Source: Nitrospira sp. BO4 (lineage in GTDB: Bacteria > Nitrospirota > Nitrospiria > Nitrospirales > Nitrospiraceae). Taken from it: 52,164 bases of DNA. A model generated the notes under the pieces. That model saw nothing but the letters and a program-made list of their open reading frames with translations, was not told the origin of the DNA and ran no database searches. The DNA lies in NCBI GenBank assembly GCA_030144965.1, contig JAMPUU010000028.1, positions 1-52,164 of the forward strand, read 5' to 3'. Below, piece after piece: positions 34,628 through 43,413 of this stretch. A program made the translations under genes and the position numbers. Every line of letters begins with the position of its first letter. The first letter of the stretch is position 1.

Positions 34628-35647
34628 TTAGCGTTTCTTGGCGCGCGGCACGGAGGGAGTAGCCGCAGCGGTTTGGAAGATTTCCTCTACGGCCTTGCTG
34701 TCCCATTCCGTGTGAGTCTGGAGGCCTAGGATTCGCATTACCGTGGCTCCGGTATCGATGATTGAGACCGGTTGGCGAATGATTTTGCCTTGCTTGATTC
34801 CGGCGCCGGAGACAATCCATGGAACAACCGGTGAATTGGCCCCCGAGACCTCGGCGCCTGGGTCGGTTCCTTTTTCGCTCAGAGCAGTGACGAGAACGGC
34901 CGTGCGATCCAAGATCGAGTATTCTTTGAATAGATCCAGGACGGATTTCATCGCGCTGTCGACTGTCCGCAAGGCCTCACGATACTCTTTGGAGCTCCAG
35001 CCGTGCGTCACTCCGGCTCTGCCTGCTTCGGGAAGGTGAACCACCAACAAATGAGGTAATGAGAGAATCGCATGGCCGTATCCATGCCCGCTGGTCGCCT
35101 TCTGAAGGTACTGCTGGATATAGGAGACAAGTTTCTGGGAACCGCACTCGGGCCGCAATGCCCCGCAGAGTTGATAGTCGGTGTAGGGTTCGGGCTTGGC
35201 CAACTGATATAACGACTCATCCATATAAAAGATGGCACTATCGCGGCCTCCACTCAAATCCAGATAGTCGAATAAGCTGGGTGAGCGAGGGTAGCCTCGG
35301 CTGAATTCGAAAAAGTTCCAGGTAATCCCATGTTTCTCTACCGGCATGCCGGTAACCAGCGACGCCATCATGGGCAACCGTAGTGCCGGTTTTACCCCCT
35401 TTGCGGACCAGGTCACTGAGCCATCCTTGATGAGCTTGCTCAAGATCGGCATGGTTCCGCCCTGGAGCGACTCTTGACTGAGCCCTTCCAGGACAAAAAG
35501 GACGACATGTTCCGTCAACGGGGTTGAAGAAGCGGTTCCTCGGCCATGCGGGGGAGCCGCATCGACAGGCGCGTGGATTCCGGTTTCAAGCAGAACGCTC
35601 AGGAGACCGACAAGGATCAGGAGAAGGCGGCGTGAGGGATGGTTCAT
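34628..35647 (-). CDS. exported alkaline-phosphatase-superfamily pseudoenzyme
   Basis: 339 residues with an N-terminal signal or anchor (about 8-30). The fold is that of the nucleotide-pyrophosphatase/phosphodiesterase branch: HVVLFVLEGLSQESLQ, MPILSKLIKDGSV, ASLVTGMPVEKHGITW, TVDSAMKSVLDLF, TAVLVTALSEKG and VVPWIVSGAGIKQGKI, then SIIDTGATVMRILGL. Each catalytic position is altered: the first metal Asp is Glu54 (VLEGL), the Thr nucleophile position before LP is Arg90, and the usual SDHG is ALSEKG (255-260). It should be unable to hydrolyse phosphoesters. It probably binds a ligand or partner. First gene of the HEAT operon. Confidence 0.75.
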   Translation of the reverse strand: MNHPSRRLLLILVGLLSVLLETGIHAPVDAAPPHGRGTASSTPLTEHVVLFVLEGLSQESLQGGTMPILSKLIKDGSVTWSAKGVKPALRLPMMASLVTGMPVEKHGITWNFFEFSRGYPRSPSLFDYLDLSGGRDSAIFYMDESLYQLAKPEPYTDYQLCGALRPECGSQKLVSYIQQYLQKATSGHGYGHAILSLPHLLVVHLPEAGRAGVTHGWSSKEYREALRTVDSAMKSVLDLFKEYSILDRTAVLVTALSEKGTDPGAEVSGANSPVVPWIVSGAGIKQGKIIRQPVSIIDTGATVMRILGLQTHTEWDSKAVEEIFQTAAATPSVPRAKKR

Positions 35648-35822
35648 GACAACATATCACCCGTGTGTGTCCTAAAAGTAAAGGTGCTACCCTAACATGC
35701 AAATTTTCAGGAAGGCAAGGAGGGCAGAACCCCGGCTGAATGCTGGCGAAACCCCTTTTCGGGTGCTAAGCTGAAAGGAGTGACCGTTTTGTCCGTGTTT
35801 TCGAGCTAGAAGAGGGGAGGCG

Positions 35823-36842
35823 ATGTTCAATCCATCTCACCAACCGCCTCCTCCCATGCATCAGCGTTCGACCACCCCCGCCCGTTCTCTGGCCTTTTGT
35901 CTCGCGCTCGCCGCGGTCGTCGCCGCGGTTCCGGCGCTCGCTGACATCCGTGTCGTCAACGCGCAAGGCGAGCATCGGATGGGAGACCGCGACACCCGCG
36001 AGGATGCGATCCGACTTGCCGTCGAGGCGGCCAAACGAAACGCGCTCGAACAAGTCGCGACCTATCTTGAGAGTGTCACCGTCGTCAGCGACATGGATGT
36101 GACGAAGGACGAAATCCGCTCGTATACCGCCGGGTTGGTGATTGTCCTGAATCAACAGGTCTCCACGTCTCTGGATGGTGACGTCGTGGTCGTGAAAGTG
36201 GATCTGCTCGCGCAGATGGATACGGAAGCCGTGGCACAGGCGATCACAGCGCTTCGAGAAAACGAAGATGCCCGTGTGCAGCTGGCGGAACTGAGACAAG
36301 AGAATGAACAGCTTCAGCAGGAGCTGAACACGGTGAATCAAGCCCTGGGCAACGCGACTACGCCGGATCAGGTTCAGCAGGCGGCGGAAAAGCGGAAGGA
36401 GATTCTCAATCGAGTGCAATCCAATGCCATGGTGTCGCAAGCCTGGACCAATTGGGTGCTCGTCTCGCCGGTCGGCCTTCCCCAGGCCCTGCTGAACAGC
36501 GCTGGCGGTCTGTATCCAAGCAGTCCGCACATCGCAGTCGCGCAGCAGATCATCATGAACCGGCAGCCATCTATGCCCGGCAGGACGAGACCCCGGATGC
36601 CAAGCCATGAGCTTGTTCCACCTCCCGGTGCGCCGGGTGGGTCACGGACATTGAACGAGATCATTTATCGAACCCCGACAGCACAGCCACAGACCAATAC
36701 TCAACCGATGATCCAAGGATTCTCTCAGTCTCCGCCGTCGGTCAGGCCGCCTCGGCCCCAAAACCCAGGTCCGCATTCTCGATCGGCGCCGTTCTTGAGA
36801 ACACCCGGGGCCGGCTCTGGAGCAGGAGGAGGGAAGCCTTGA
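35823..36842 (+). CDS. exported FlgT/LPP20-like protein with coiled coil and Pro-rich tail
   Basis: 339 residues; GGGGAGG precedes the ATG. A signal peptide (about 20-40, cleavage after VPALA) is followed by a domain of the type GDRDTREDAIRLAVEAAKRN ALEQVATYL, resembling the N-terminal domain of FlgT and the LPP20 lipoprotein family. Then a coiled coil (VQLAELRQENEQLQQELNTV) and a long Pro/Gln/Arg-rich, low-complexity C-terminus from about residue 240. Secreted or periplasmic. It is divergent from the HEAT operon across a 175-bp gap and precedes, by a 4-nt overlap, a related gene. Confidence 0.7.
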   Translation: MFNPSHQPPPPMHQRSTTPARSLAFCLALAAVVAAVPALADIRVVNAQGEHRMGDRDTREDAIRLAVEAAKRNALEQVATYLESVTVVSDMDVTKDEIRSYTAGLVIVLNQQVSTSLDGDVVVVKVDLLAQMDTEAVAQAITALRENEDARVQLAELRQENEQLQQELNTVNQALGNATTPDQVQQAAEKRKEILNRVQSNAMVSQAWTNWVLVSPVGLPQALLNSAGGLYPSSPHIAVAQQIIMNRQPSMPGRTRPRMPSHELVPPPGAPGGSRTLNEIIYRTPTAQPQTNTQPMIQGFSQSPPSVRPPRPQNPGPHSRSAPFLRTPGAGSGAGGGKP

Positions 36843-37399
36843 CGCGCGGAATTAGACTTGTCATCGCGGTGGGCCTTTGTCTTGTCGAGGGACTCGTTCT
36901 CATTGCGGCACAAGCGGCGGAACCTGACGATGTGAGGAAACACGCCGAGCGATCCTTCGACCGACTTCAAGGTCAGCTGGATAGTAAGGCTATGGACACG
37001 TCCGCCATGGTCAGACGAACAGCTGAAGCCGGAGATGGCGGCTTTTCTTCAGATCAGTACTGGATCGGCAAGGGTCAGGGTGACTTGACCAAGGGCAAGG
37101 CCGTCTGCCAGCGCGTGTCGGAGCTTTCCGCCCGCACTGATTTAGCCAAGCAAATTCGCGTGTTGGTCAAGGAACATATGATCGATCGTGTCCGCGAACG
37201 GTCGGGACGCGAGAACGAGCAGGATATTGAACTGACTCGCGAAGAAATCGTGCAAGAATATCTTCAAGACGTGAAGATCGTCGACCGCCGGATCGATGAA
37301 GAGAATAAGATTTGTACGGCTATCGCTGTCATGCCGAGGTCCCGCGTTCACTTGAAGCCTGCCACAGACCAGGAACTCAGCCCGACTCCAGTCCATTGA
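36839..37399 (+). CDS. exported LPP20-like protein
   Basis: 186 residues from a TTG start that overlaps the previous TGA (TTGA) and has AGGAGG with correct spacing. Signal peptide 1-26 (ends IAAQAAEP). The mature part has YWIGKGQGDLTKGKAVCQRV, then ARTDLAKQIRVLVKEHMIDR and QEYLQDVKIVDRRIDEENKI, the LPP20-type layout; one Cys pair (VCQRV and NKICTA). Periplasmic or outer-membrane-associated. It forms an operon with the gene before it; function unknown. Confidence 0.7.
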   Translation: MTRGIRLVIAVGLCLVEGLVLIAAQAAEPDDVRKHAERSFDRLQGQLDSKAMDTSAMVRRTAEAGDGGFSSDQYWIGKGQGDLTKGKAVCQRVSELSARTDLAKQIRVLVKEHMIDRVRERSGRENEQDIELTREEIVQEYLQDVKIVDRRIDEENKICTAIAVMPRSRVHLKPATDQELSPTPVH

Positions 37400-37453
37400 C
37401 CGTCCCAATGCCGTTGTTGCAGCCTTGAACCTAGATCGGCTATGTAGTGTTTC

Positions 37454-38722
37454 ATGCCGATCGAGAATAATTTTCAGCACGATGAGCTGTCACGGAAGAA
37501 TCCGGGTGAACGGTTACGTGTTGCCGACTTGGTAGATGTCGCGCCGCCGGAATCTCCGGCGTGGGCTGAGGGCATGGCCAAGTGTGGGAAGAGTCTCTCT
37601 CAGGCCGGTGTTGCGGGCGTCGTCTTTCTCCATGGTTCGATCCATGGCTCGGATGTCTTCGGAATGCAGCGATTAGATGAAGCGGGCGGGCTCAAACGAG
37701 GCTACTCACGGGGTGTGTCGGGTGTTGATGCCTTGCTCGCGGCCATGCGGGAGGAACACAACGGGATTCCGTTGCTGCCGGGGGGGCTTAAGCCTCCGCT
37801 CACCGACGATACTGTGACGAAAGCCCTTTTAGATGAGCAGGTCGGCGACGCAGGTAACTTTACCGAACCCTATATTCAATCGTTCAGACAAGCTATCAAC
37901 AAGCACCTGACTCAGCCGATTGTTTGCACCAGACTCCTCTGGTCATCCGAACATCATCATCTTGGACGAGCATTGGCCGCAGTTTCTCTGCTCGGCCAGC
38001 TACACAGAGTCTGTAAAAATCAGAACTTTGGAAAGGGAAACCGGATCCTGGTGCTGGCGCACGGCCAAGCCGGACTGGTCCTGGCTCTTGCATCGAATCT
38101 TCTCTGCCCGAGCCCTGTGACGGGGCGATCGAAATTGCTCGAGATTCTTACCGGGTATGCTGAACAGACCAATCAGGCAAACCTCATTGGTACGATCAGA
38201 CACGTCGACTCTTTGATCACGGCGGGATCACTCCTTGCCGGAGGTTCACTCGACCTGGTGACCTTTGGAACACCGGTTCGCTATGGGTGGGATCCGTCTG
38301 GAATCGGAAAGCTGTTGCACGTCGTGAATCACCGGAGCTTGCGGACGGATGGAAAGAGCTGGTTGGCGAAGATGGAGCTGCCTCAAATCACGATGGAAAT
38401 GCCCATTGCCTGGGGCGGAGACTATGTGCAGGAACTAGCGGTCGCGGGCAGCGATGCCGTCCCTCCCACGGAATCGGCCAAGGTGGCCAACAAGGCTGTA
38501 TGGGAAATGGTCGAACCCTACGATGGATTCGAACGGTGGTTGGAGTGTGCCAGACGTGCCGTTCGTTGTCCCAGTGAAGGGAACTGTCTGCTCGTCGATT
38601 ACAAGGACAGTACCGGCTCGACGAACCCCCGCGACCACTACTATGGCCACGCAGTCTATACGCGCCGGCACGTCTTACTGTTCAACACCATCCAGATTGT
38701 TCGCGCTTTCTACGAATCCTAG
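37454..38722 (+). CDS. alpha/beta-hydrolase-like protein without serine nucleophile
   Basis: 422 residues. VVFLHGSIHGSD is the oxyanion-type strand-loop of alpha/beta hydrolases and LDLVTFGTPVRYGWD the lipase-type strand after the active site, but the nucleophile elbow reads LVLAHGQAGLV (202-208) where GHSxGG is expected: the Ser position is Gly204. There are no membrane segments and no signal peptide. C-terminal HYYGHAVYT may hold the His. Either it is a binding protein or uses different chemistry. The TAG stop shares CTAG with the stop of the convergent lon gene. Confidence 0.65.
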   Translation: MPIENNFQHDELSRKNPGERLRVADLVDVAPPESPAWAEGMAKCGKSLSQAGVAGVVFLHGSIHGSDVFGMQRLDEAGGLKRGYSRGVSGVDALLAAMREEHNGIPLLPGGLKPPLTDDTVTKALLDEQVGDAGNFTEPYIQSFRQAINKHLTQPIVCTRLLWSSEHHHLGRALAAVSLLGQLHRVCKNQNFGKGNRILVLAHGQAGLVLALASNLLCPSPVTGRSKLLEILTGYAEQTNQANLIGTIRHVDSLITAGSLLAGGSLDLVTFGTPVRYGWDPSGIGKLLHVVNHRSLRTDGKSWLAKMELPQITMEMPIAWGGDYVQELAVAGSDAVPPTESAKVANKAVWEMVEPYDGFERWLECARRAVRCPSEGNCLLVDYKDSTGSTNPRDHYYGHAVYTRRHVLLFNTIQIVRAFYES

Positions 38723-41115
38723 GCATCCCCTGTGGCGCTGGAAGTCGTCACCGGTTCGTGGCCGGCGGCCCCATCCTGCGGGTCCGGATTGAAGGCCGCC
38801 GGTAAGACATCTTCTATCCGTTCCGCCAAGATAAAGGTCAACTCGTCGCGCACTTCCTGCGGGACATCCTTGAGATCCTTCTCATTGGCCTTCGGCAGAA
38901 TGATGCGTCTGATTCCTGCGCGATGCGCCGCCAGCATCTTTTCCTTGATGCCGCCCACCGGCAAGACAAGTCCGCTCAGACTGATTTCACCCGTCATGGC
39001 CGTGTCGCTCCGTACGGCTTTGCCCTCGTATACGGAAGCCAGCGCCGTCGCCATGGTGATGCCGGCCGATGGGCCGTCCTTTGGAATGGCTCCGGAGGGC
39101 ACGTGAATATGGATCCCGTTGCGTTTAAAACGGGAGATGTCCAAACCCATGCTCTCGGCATGCGACCAGAGATAGCTCCGAGCCGCACGCGCGGATTCTT
39201 GCATCACCTCGCCTAACTGCCCCGTAAGGGTCAACTCATGACTGCCGGGGAGCAAGGTGGTTTCAATATAGAGCACATCCCCTCCGGTCGGGGTCCAGGC
39301 GAGGCCGGTTGCCACGCCGGGAGGAAGATTCTTCCGAGCCTCTTCCGGCATAAATCGTTCAGAGCCCAACCACTCGCCGAGCATGTCGGTTTGAATAGCG
39401 ACGGGTTGTCGCTCCCCGCCCTCCGGGAGGTCGGCAAAAGTCAGTGCCACCTTTCTCGTCAACCGTCCCAGCATTTGCTCGAGCTGGCGGACACCGGCTT
39501 CGCGAGTGTACCGCGAGATGACGAGATTCAACACCTCGTCCGTGAGCACGACTTGCGTCCCCTCGATGCCGGCCTCCTTGAGCCGCCGCGGCCAGAGATA
39601 GCGCCGGGCTATTTCAGCTTTCTCGCGCTCGCTATAACCCTGAAGCCGGATGACTTCCATTCGGTCCAACAGGGGCTGGCTGATCGTATCCAGGGTGTTG
39701 GCCGTGGTGATAAAGAACACCTTCGACAGATCGAACGGTAAGTCCAAGTAATGATCACGGAACGTGTGGTTCTGCGCCGGATCGAGGATTTCCAGCAATG
39801 CCGCTGCCGGGTCGCCGCGGAAATCCCGCCCCATCTTGTCGACCTCGTCGAGCATCAACACCGGGTTGTTGACTCCCGCTCGGCGGATGGCTTGAATGAT
39901 GCGGCCCGGGAGCGATCCCACATATGTGCGGCGATGGCCCCGAAGCTCGGCTTCATCATGGACGCCGCCGAGACTGAATCGTTCAAATGTCCGGTCCATC
40001 GCCCTCGCGATCGACTGCCCCAAGCTTGTCTTTCCGACTCCGGGAGGCCCGACCAGACAGAGAATCGGAGCCTTCGCAGTCGGGTTGAGCTTCAGCACCG
40101 CCAGATGCTCGACGATCCGCTCTTTGACCTCCTTGATCCCGTAGTGATCTTCCTCCAGGACTTGACGCACCGTCGAGAGGTCAAGGTGTTCCTTGGATGC
40201 CTTCTTCCAGGGAAGTTCGAGGACCAGTTCAAGGTAGGTGCGAAGGACCTGATGGTCCGGTGACGTCGGGGGTACTTTGCCCAGCCTGGTGACTTCGCGT
40301 TCGACTTCCTTGCGAATATGATCCGGCAGGTCGGCCTCCTCGATTTGCTTCTTCAAGCTGGCGACCTCGTTTTCTTCTCCCTCGCCTTCGCCCAGTTCTT
40401 GCTGGATGGCTTTCAGCTGTTCGCGCAAGATGTACTCTCGTTGGCTCTTGCCGATTTTGGTCTGCGCATCCTTGGCGATCTTTTCCCGCAACTGCAGGAT
40501 TTGGATTTCTTTCGACAGCGCGGCGTAGAGGCTACGAAGAAGATCCAAAGTCGAAGAACATTCGAGTAAACGCTGCTCTTCCACCACGTTGAGATTGACG
40601 AGTGAGGCGATGCGATAGGCCAGTGCGATGGAATCATTCTCGTTGCTCAACACCGCGCTGACTTCTTGGATGCCCGGAGCTTCGATGAGCTTGGGTAAAT
40701 CGGACAGTAATTCCTGTATGGCTCGATGCAGAGCTTGAACCTCGGGCCCGTTGTCAGAAGGACGTTCGAGAGAACGGACACGTACCGTGGGGTAGGGGGT
40801 GGCCTGTTCTTCTTTCAAGAGTACGACGCGATCCAGTCCCTGGACCAGCGCGTGGATCACTCCCTCCGACGTCTGTCCGATTTGCTTGACGATCGCCTTC
40901 GTTCCGATGGAGTACAGATCAGCCAGGCCTGGTTCTTCGGCCTGAGGATCCCGCTGCGCCACGACGACGATCATCTTCTCTTCCGTCTTCATGGCCGCGT
41001 TGACTGCGGCCACGGACCGTTGTCGCCCGACCGTCAGCGGCATCATGACCCCGGGGAACAGGACCGTCCGTTTGACGGGAAGTACCGGTAACGTCGACAA
41101 TATAGTGTTTTCCAT
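38719..41115 (-). CDS. lon: ATP-dependent protease Lon
   Basis: 798 residues from the ATG at 41115 (MENTILSTLPVLPVKRTVLF). Order: N-terminal LON substrate-recognition domain (to about 210), helical linker, AAA+ with GPPGVGKTSLGQSIARAMDR and VLMLDEVDKMGRDFRGDPAA, sensor region TTANTLDTISQPLLDRMEVI, then the proteolytic domain with the Ser-Lys dyad: PKDGPSAGITMATALAS and GGIKEKMLAAHRAGIRRI. Degrades damaged and short-lived proteins as a hexamer. Its stop codon overlaps that of the convergent hydrolase-like gene. Confidence 0.94.
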   Translation of the reverse strand: MENTILSTLPVLPVKRTVLFPGVMMPLTVGRQRSVAAVNAAMKTEEKMIVVVAQRDPQAEEPGLADLYSIGTKAIVKQIGQTSEGVIHALVQGLDRVVLLKEEQATPYPTVRVRSLERPSDNGPEVQALHRAIQELLSDLPKLIEAPGIQEVSAVLSNENDSIALAYRIASLVNLNVVEEQRLLECSSTLDLLRSLYAALSKEIQILQLREKIAKDAQTKIGKSQREYILREQLKAIQQELGEGEGEENEVASLKKQIEEADLPDHIRKEVEREVTRLGKVPPTSPDHQVLRTYLELVLELPWKKASKEHLDLSTVRQVLEEDHYGIKEVKERIVEHLAVLKLNPTAKAPILCLVGPPGVGKTSLGQSIARAMDRTFERFSLGGVHDEAELRGHRRTYVGSLPGRIIQAIRRAGVNNPVLMLDEVDKMGRDFRGDPAAALLEILDPAQNHTFRDHYLDLPFDLSKVFFITTANTLDTISQPLLDRMEVIRLQGYSEREKAEIARRYLWPRRLKEAGIEGTQVVLTDEVLNLVISRYTREAGVRQLEQMLGRLTRKVALTFADLPEGGERQPVAIQTDMLGEWLGSERFMPEEARKNLPPGVATGLAWTPTGGDVLYIETTLLPGSHELTLTGQLGEVMQESARAARSYLWSHAESMGLDISRFKRNGIHIHVPSGAIPKDGPSAGITMATALASVYEGKAVRSDTAMTGEISLSGLVLPVGGIKEKMLAAHRAGIRRIILPKANEKDLKDVPQEVRDELTFILAERIEDVLPAAFNPDPQDGAAGHEPVTTSSATGDA

Positions 41116-41370
41116 TGGTGTCCATCCTTGCTGAGAGTTCACAGCATTATAACAGCCTGATAGGTTGCGGCGCGCAGAAGTCAAGGGGAAGGGATCGGAA
41201 TTAGCGGCAACTAATGGACTCCACAAGCACGCGGCGTTGTATCGTGACGTTTGATCGGATGCTTATCTGCCGAGGCACACCGGACCCGCTGATTGCTCAA
41301 GATCCGGTTCGTGTGAAGCGGTAAGAAGGTCTTCTTCAGTTCGACTGGTCACCTTCTTGCGGGATAGATC

Positions 41371-42546
41371 TCAAGCTTGTGTTGGCGGCGTGAGGCGCCG
41401 CCTTGCTCCGCCTTGGACGATCACGAACTCATAGAGTCGGCATTCCAATGCCCCGTTGAAGAGGGGAATACGTTTGGACGGTGTCAGCCCGATCAGCTTT
41501 GGCACGCGGGCATCGCCGGTCAGCACGTAGGCACGCCAGCCGACGAAGCGCTGCTTCAGCCAATCGCCCAACTTGGGGTAAAGCGTTTCCAGCTCGTCCG
41601 ACCGGCCGAGGCGGACTCCATAGGGCGGATTGATGACCATCACGCCTTTGTCGGCCGGCGCGTCCAGATCCAGAATATCGCTTTGCTTCAGCCGGATATC
41701 AATCGGCACTCCGGCGCCTTGAAACGTCCCGTGCGCAATTTTCACCATCGCCGGATTCCGGTCGGACGCATAGATAGCAGCCGGGACCTGATTCACTTGT
41801 TTTGCCCGTGCCGCTTCGCGGAGATGGTCCCACCGTTGTGGATCGTGGACGAGGAGCCGTTCGAAGGCGAAGTTCCGCGAGATGCCCGGCGGAATTTGAC
41901 GGGCCATTAAGGCAGCTTCGAGAGGAATCGTCCCGCCGCCGCACATGGGATCGACCAGTACATCTTTCGGCGTCCAGCCGGCCAGACGCAGAATGCCCGC
42001 TGCCAAATTCTCTCTCAAAGGCGCCTCGACGGACATTGTCCGATGGCCACGTTTGAACAGCGGCTCTCCCGATGTATCGACATAAAACGTGACAGTGCTC
42101 TGGTCCAGAAAGGCGTCGAGCTTGATGTTCGGCCGTTCCGTATCGACGCTGGGACGCCGCTGCGTGGCTGCGACGAACTTATCGCAGACGGCGTCTTTGA
42201 TACGGAGGGTCAGGAAGTCCAGGCTGGGGAGCGGGCAGCGACGCGCGCTCACCTTCACCTTGATCGTCTGAGCGGGCGCGAACCATTCGGGCCAGGCGAG
42301 CGCATAGGCAGCCTGATAGACATCGTGTTCTGTTTTGTAGACGCTCTGTCCGACTTCCCAAAGAACGCGGCTGGCGATGTGCGATTTGAGATTGACCCAG
42401 TACATGGTCGACCAGGGCGCGCTGAAGCCGACGCCGCCTTCCGTCTTAGTCGTCGCCGGCACGCCAAGGCTATGGAGCTCTCCCTCGAGTACGCCTTCAA
42501 GCCCACGCGGGCAAGGTGCAAAGAATCGACGTTTTGTGTTATCCAT
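41371..42546 (-). CDS. THUMP-domain RNA methyltransferase (RlmL/UPF0020 type)
   Basis: 391 residues from the ATG at 42546. N-terminal ferredoxin-like/THUMP region (RRFFAPCPRGLEGVLEGELH to RRGHRTMSVEAPLRE), then a Rossmann methyltransferase with VDPMCGGGTIPLEAALMARQ (SAM loop), AIYASDRNPAMVKIA, and the catalytic INPPYGVRLG (NPPY class, N-methylation of guanine in rRNA). This fits the family making m2G in 23S rRNA (RlmL/RlmK N-terminal half); the exact base is inference. It is divergent from a Nudix gene. Confidence 0.85.
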   Translation of the reverse strand: MDNTKRRFFAPCPRGLEGVLEGELHSLGVPATTKTEGGVGFSAPWSTMYWVNLKSHIASRVLWEVGQSVYKTEHDVYQAAYALAWPEWFAPAQTIKVKVSARRCPLPSLDFLTLRIKDAVCDKFVAATQRRPSVDTERPNIKLDAFLDQSTVTFYVDTSGEPLFKRGHRTMSVEAPLRENLAAGILRLAGWTPKDVLVDPMCGGGTIPLEAALMARQIPPGISRNFAFERLLVHDPQRWDHLREAARAKQVNQVPAAIYASDRNPAMVKIAHGTFQGAGVPIDIRLKQSDILDLDAPADKGVMVINPPYGVRLGRSDELETLYPKLGDWLKQRFVGWRAYVLTGDARVPKLIGLTPSKRIPLFNGALECRLYEFVIVQGGARRRLTPPTQA

Positions 42547-42580
42547 TTTGCTTGCCGATGAGTAGCGATGACGAGGCCAG

Positions 42581-43123
42581 ATGATGAATTTTTGCAGTGC
42601 CTGCGGCAAGGCAGTGATTCAAAAAGTTCCGCCGGGTGATAACCTGCCTCGGTTCGTGTGTGAAACCTGCCAGGCTATTCATTACCATAATCCCAAGATC
42701 GTCGCAGGCTGCATTCCAGAGTGGGAAGATCAAATCCTTTTGTGCCGGCGGGCCATCGAGCCGAAATCCGGACTCTGGACCTATCCGGCCGGTTTCATGG
42801 AACTCGGCGAGGGCACCGAACAGGCGGCGGTGCGGGAGACGCTTGAGGAGGCGCAGGCGCAGGTGACGATCACGCGGCTCCATTCCGTGTTGAGTCTGCC
42901 CCGCATTGGACAGGTCTATATGACCTTCATCGGCCGTCTTCAGACCAAGCAGTTCAGCGCAGGATTCGAAAGTCTGGACGTGCGGCTCTTTCCACGCGAC
43001 GCGATCCCGTGGGAGGAGATTGCCTTTCCGGTGGTCAAGGAGGCCTTACGGCACTACATTGAGGACGCGGCGCGGGGGACGTTTCAGCTGCATGTCGCCG
43101 ACGTTCGGGGAGCCATCAACTGA
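42581..43123 (+). CDS. Nudix hydrolase with N-terminal zinc ribbon
   Basis: 180 residues; GAGG before tandem ATGs. NFCSACGKAV and FVCETCQAIHY give a four-Cys zinc ribbon, as in NudC-like and archaeal Nudix proteins. The Nudix box is GFMELGEGTEQAAVRETLEE: the Glu pair that binds the metal is present (ETLEE), with the last Gly of the consensus replaced by Gln or Ala. It probably hydrolyses ADP-ribose or NAD-related diphosphates; substrate unknown. It is divergent from the RNA methyltransferase. Confidence 0.82.
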   Translation: MMNFCSACGKAVIQKVPPGDNLPRFVCETCQAIHYHNPKIVAGCIPEWEDQILLCRRAIEPKSGLWTYPAGFMELGEGTEQAAVRETLEEAQAQVTITRLHSVLSLPRIGQVYMTFIGRLQTKQFSAGFESLDVRLFPRDAIPWEEIAFPVVKEALRHYIEDAARGTFQLHVADVRGAIN

Positions 43124-43144
43124 CCGCGGTTCGATCGGAGTGCT

Positions 43145-43408
43145 TTAGAAGCCAAGCTCGCTCTGTCGCAGGATGGCATGAATGTCGACGAGTTGTTCCG
43201 TGCGGTCGATGGCATAGAAAATCCGCCATTCCCCCACAGCATACTTGCAGAGTCCCGGAAGGTCGTCCGCAATAGGTTCATGTCGCAGGTTGTCGACATT
43301 GGAGGCCAACCACTTGGACTTGTCGAGGAGCCGTTGGGCTATGGACTGGTCGACCATGGCGAGGTCCTGCGCGGTGCCGGTTCGAAAGGTGAGACGATAC
43401 CAGGGCAT
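43145..43408 (-). CDS. RelE/ParE-type toxin
   Basis: 87 residues. The pattern YRLTFRTGTAQDLAMVDQSI, NLRHEPIADDLPGLCKYAVG and EWRIFYAIDRTEQLVDIHAI is the RelE/ParE family fold, with the conserved Arg in GEWRIFY; such toxins cleave mRNA at ribosomes or inhibit gyrase. The antitoxin gene lies 5 bp upstream in the same direction. Confidence 0.75.
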   Translation of the reverse strand: MPWYRLTFRTGTAQDLAMVDQSIAQRLLDKSKWLASNVDNLRHEPIADDLPGLCKYAVGEWRIFYAIDRTEQLVDIHAILRQSELGF

Positions 43409-43413
43409 GGGGC

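Noticed and set aside
35648..35822. Possible riboswitch between the HEAT operon and its divergent gene
   Set aside because: A weak stem ACCC-cttttc-GGGT is present, but I could match no known riboswitch core; no claim is made.
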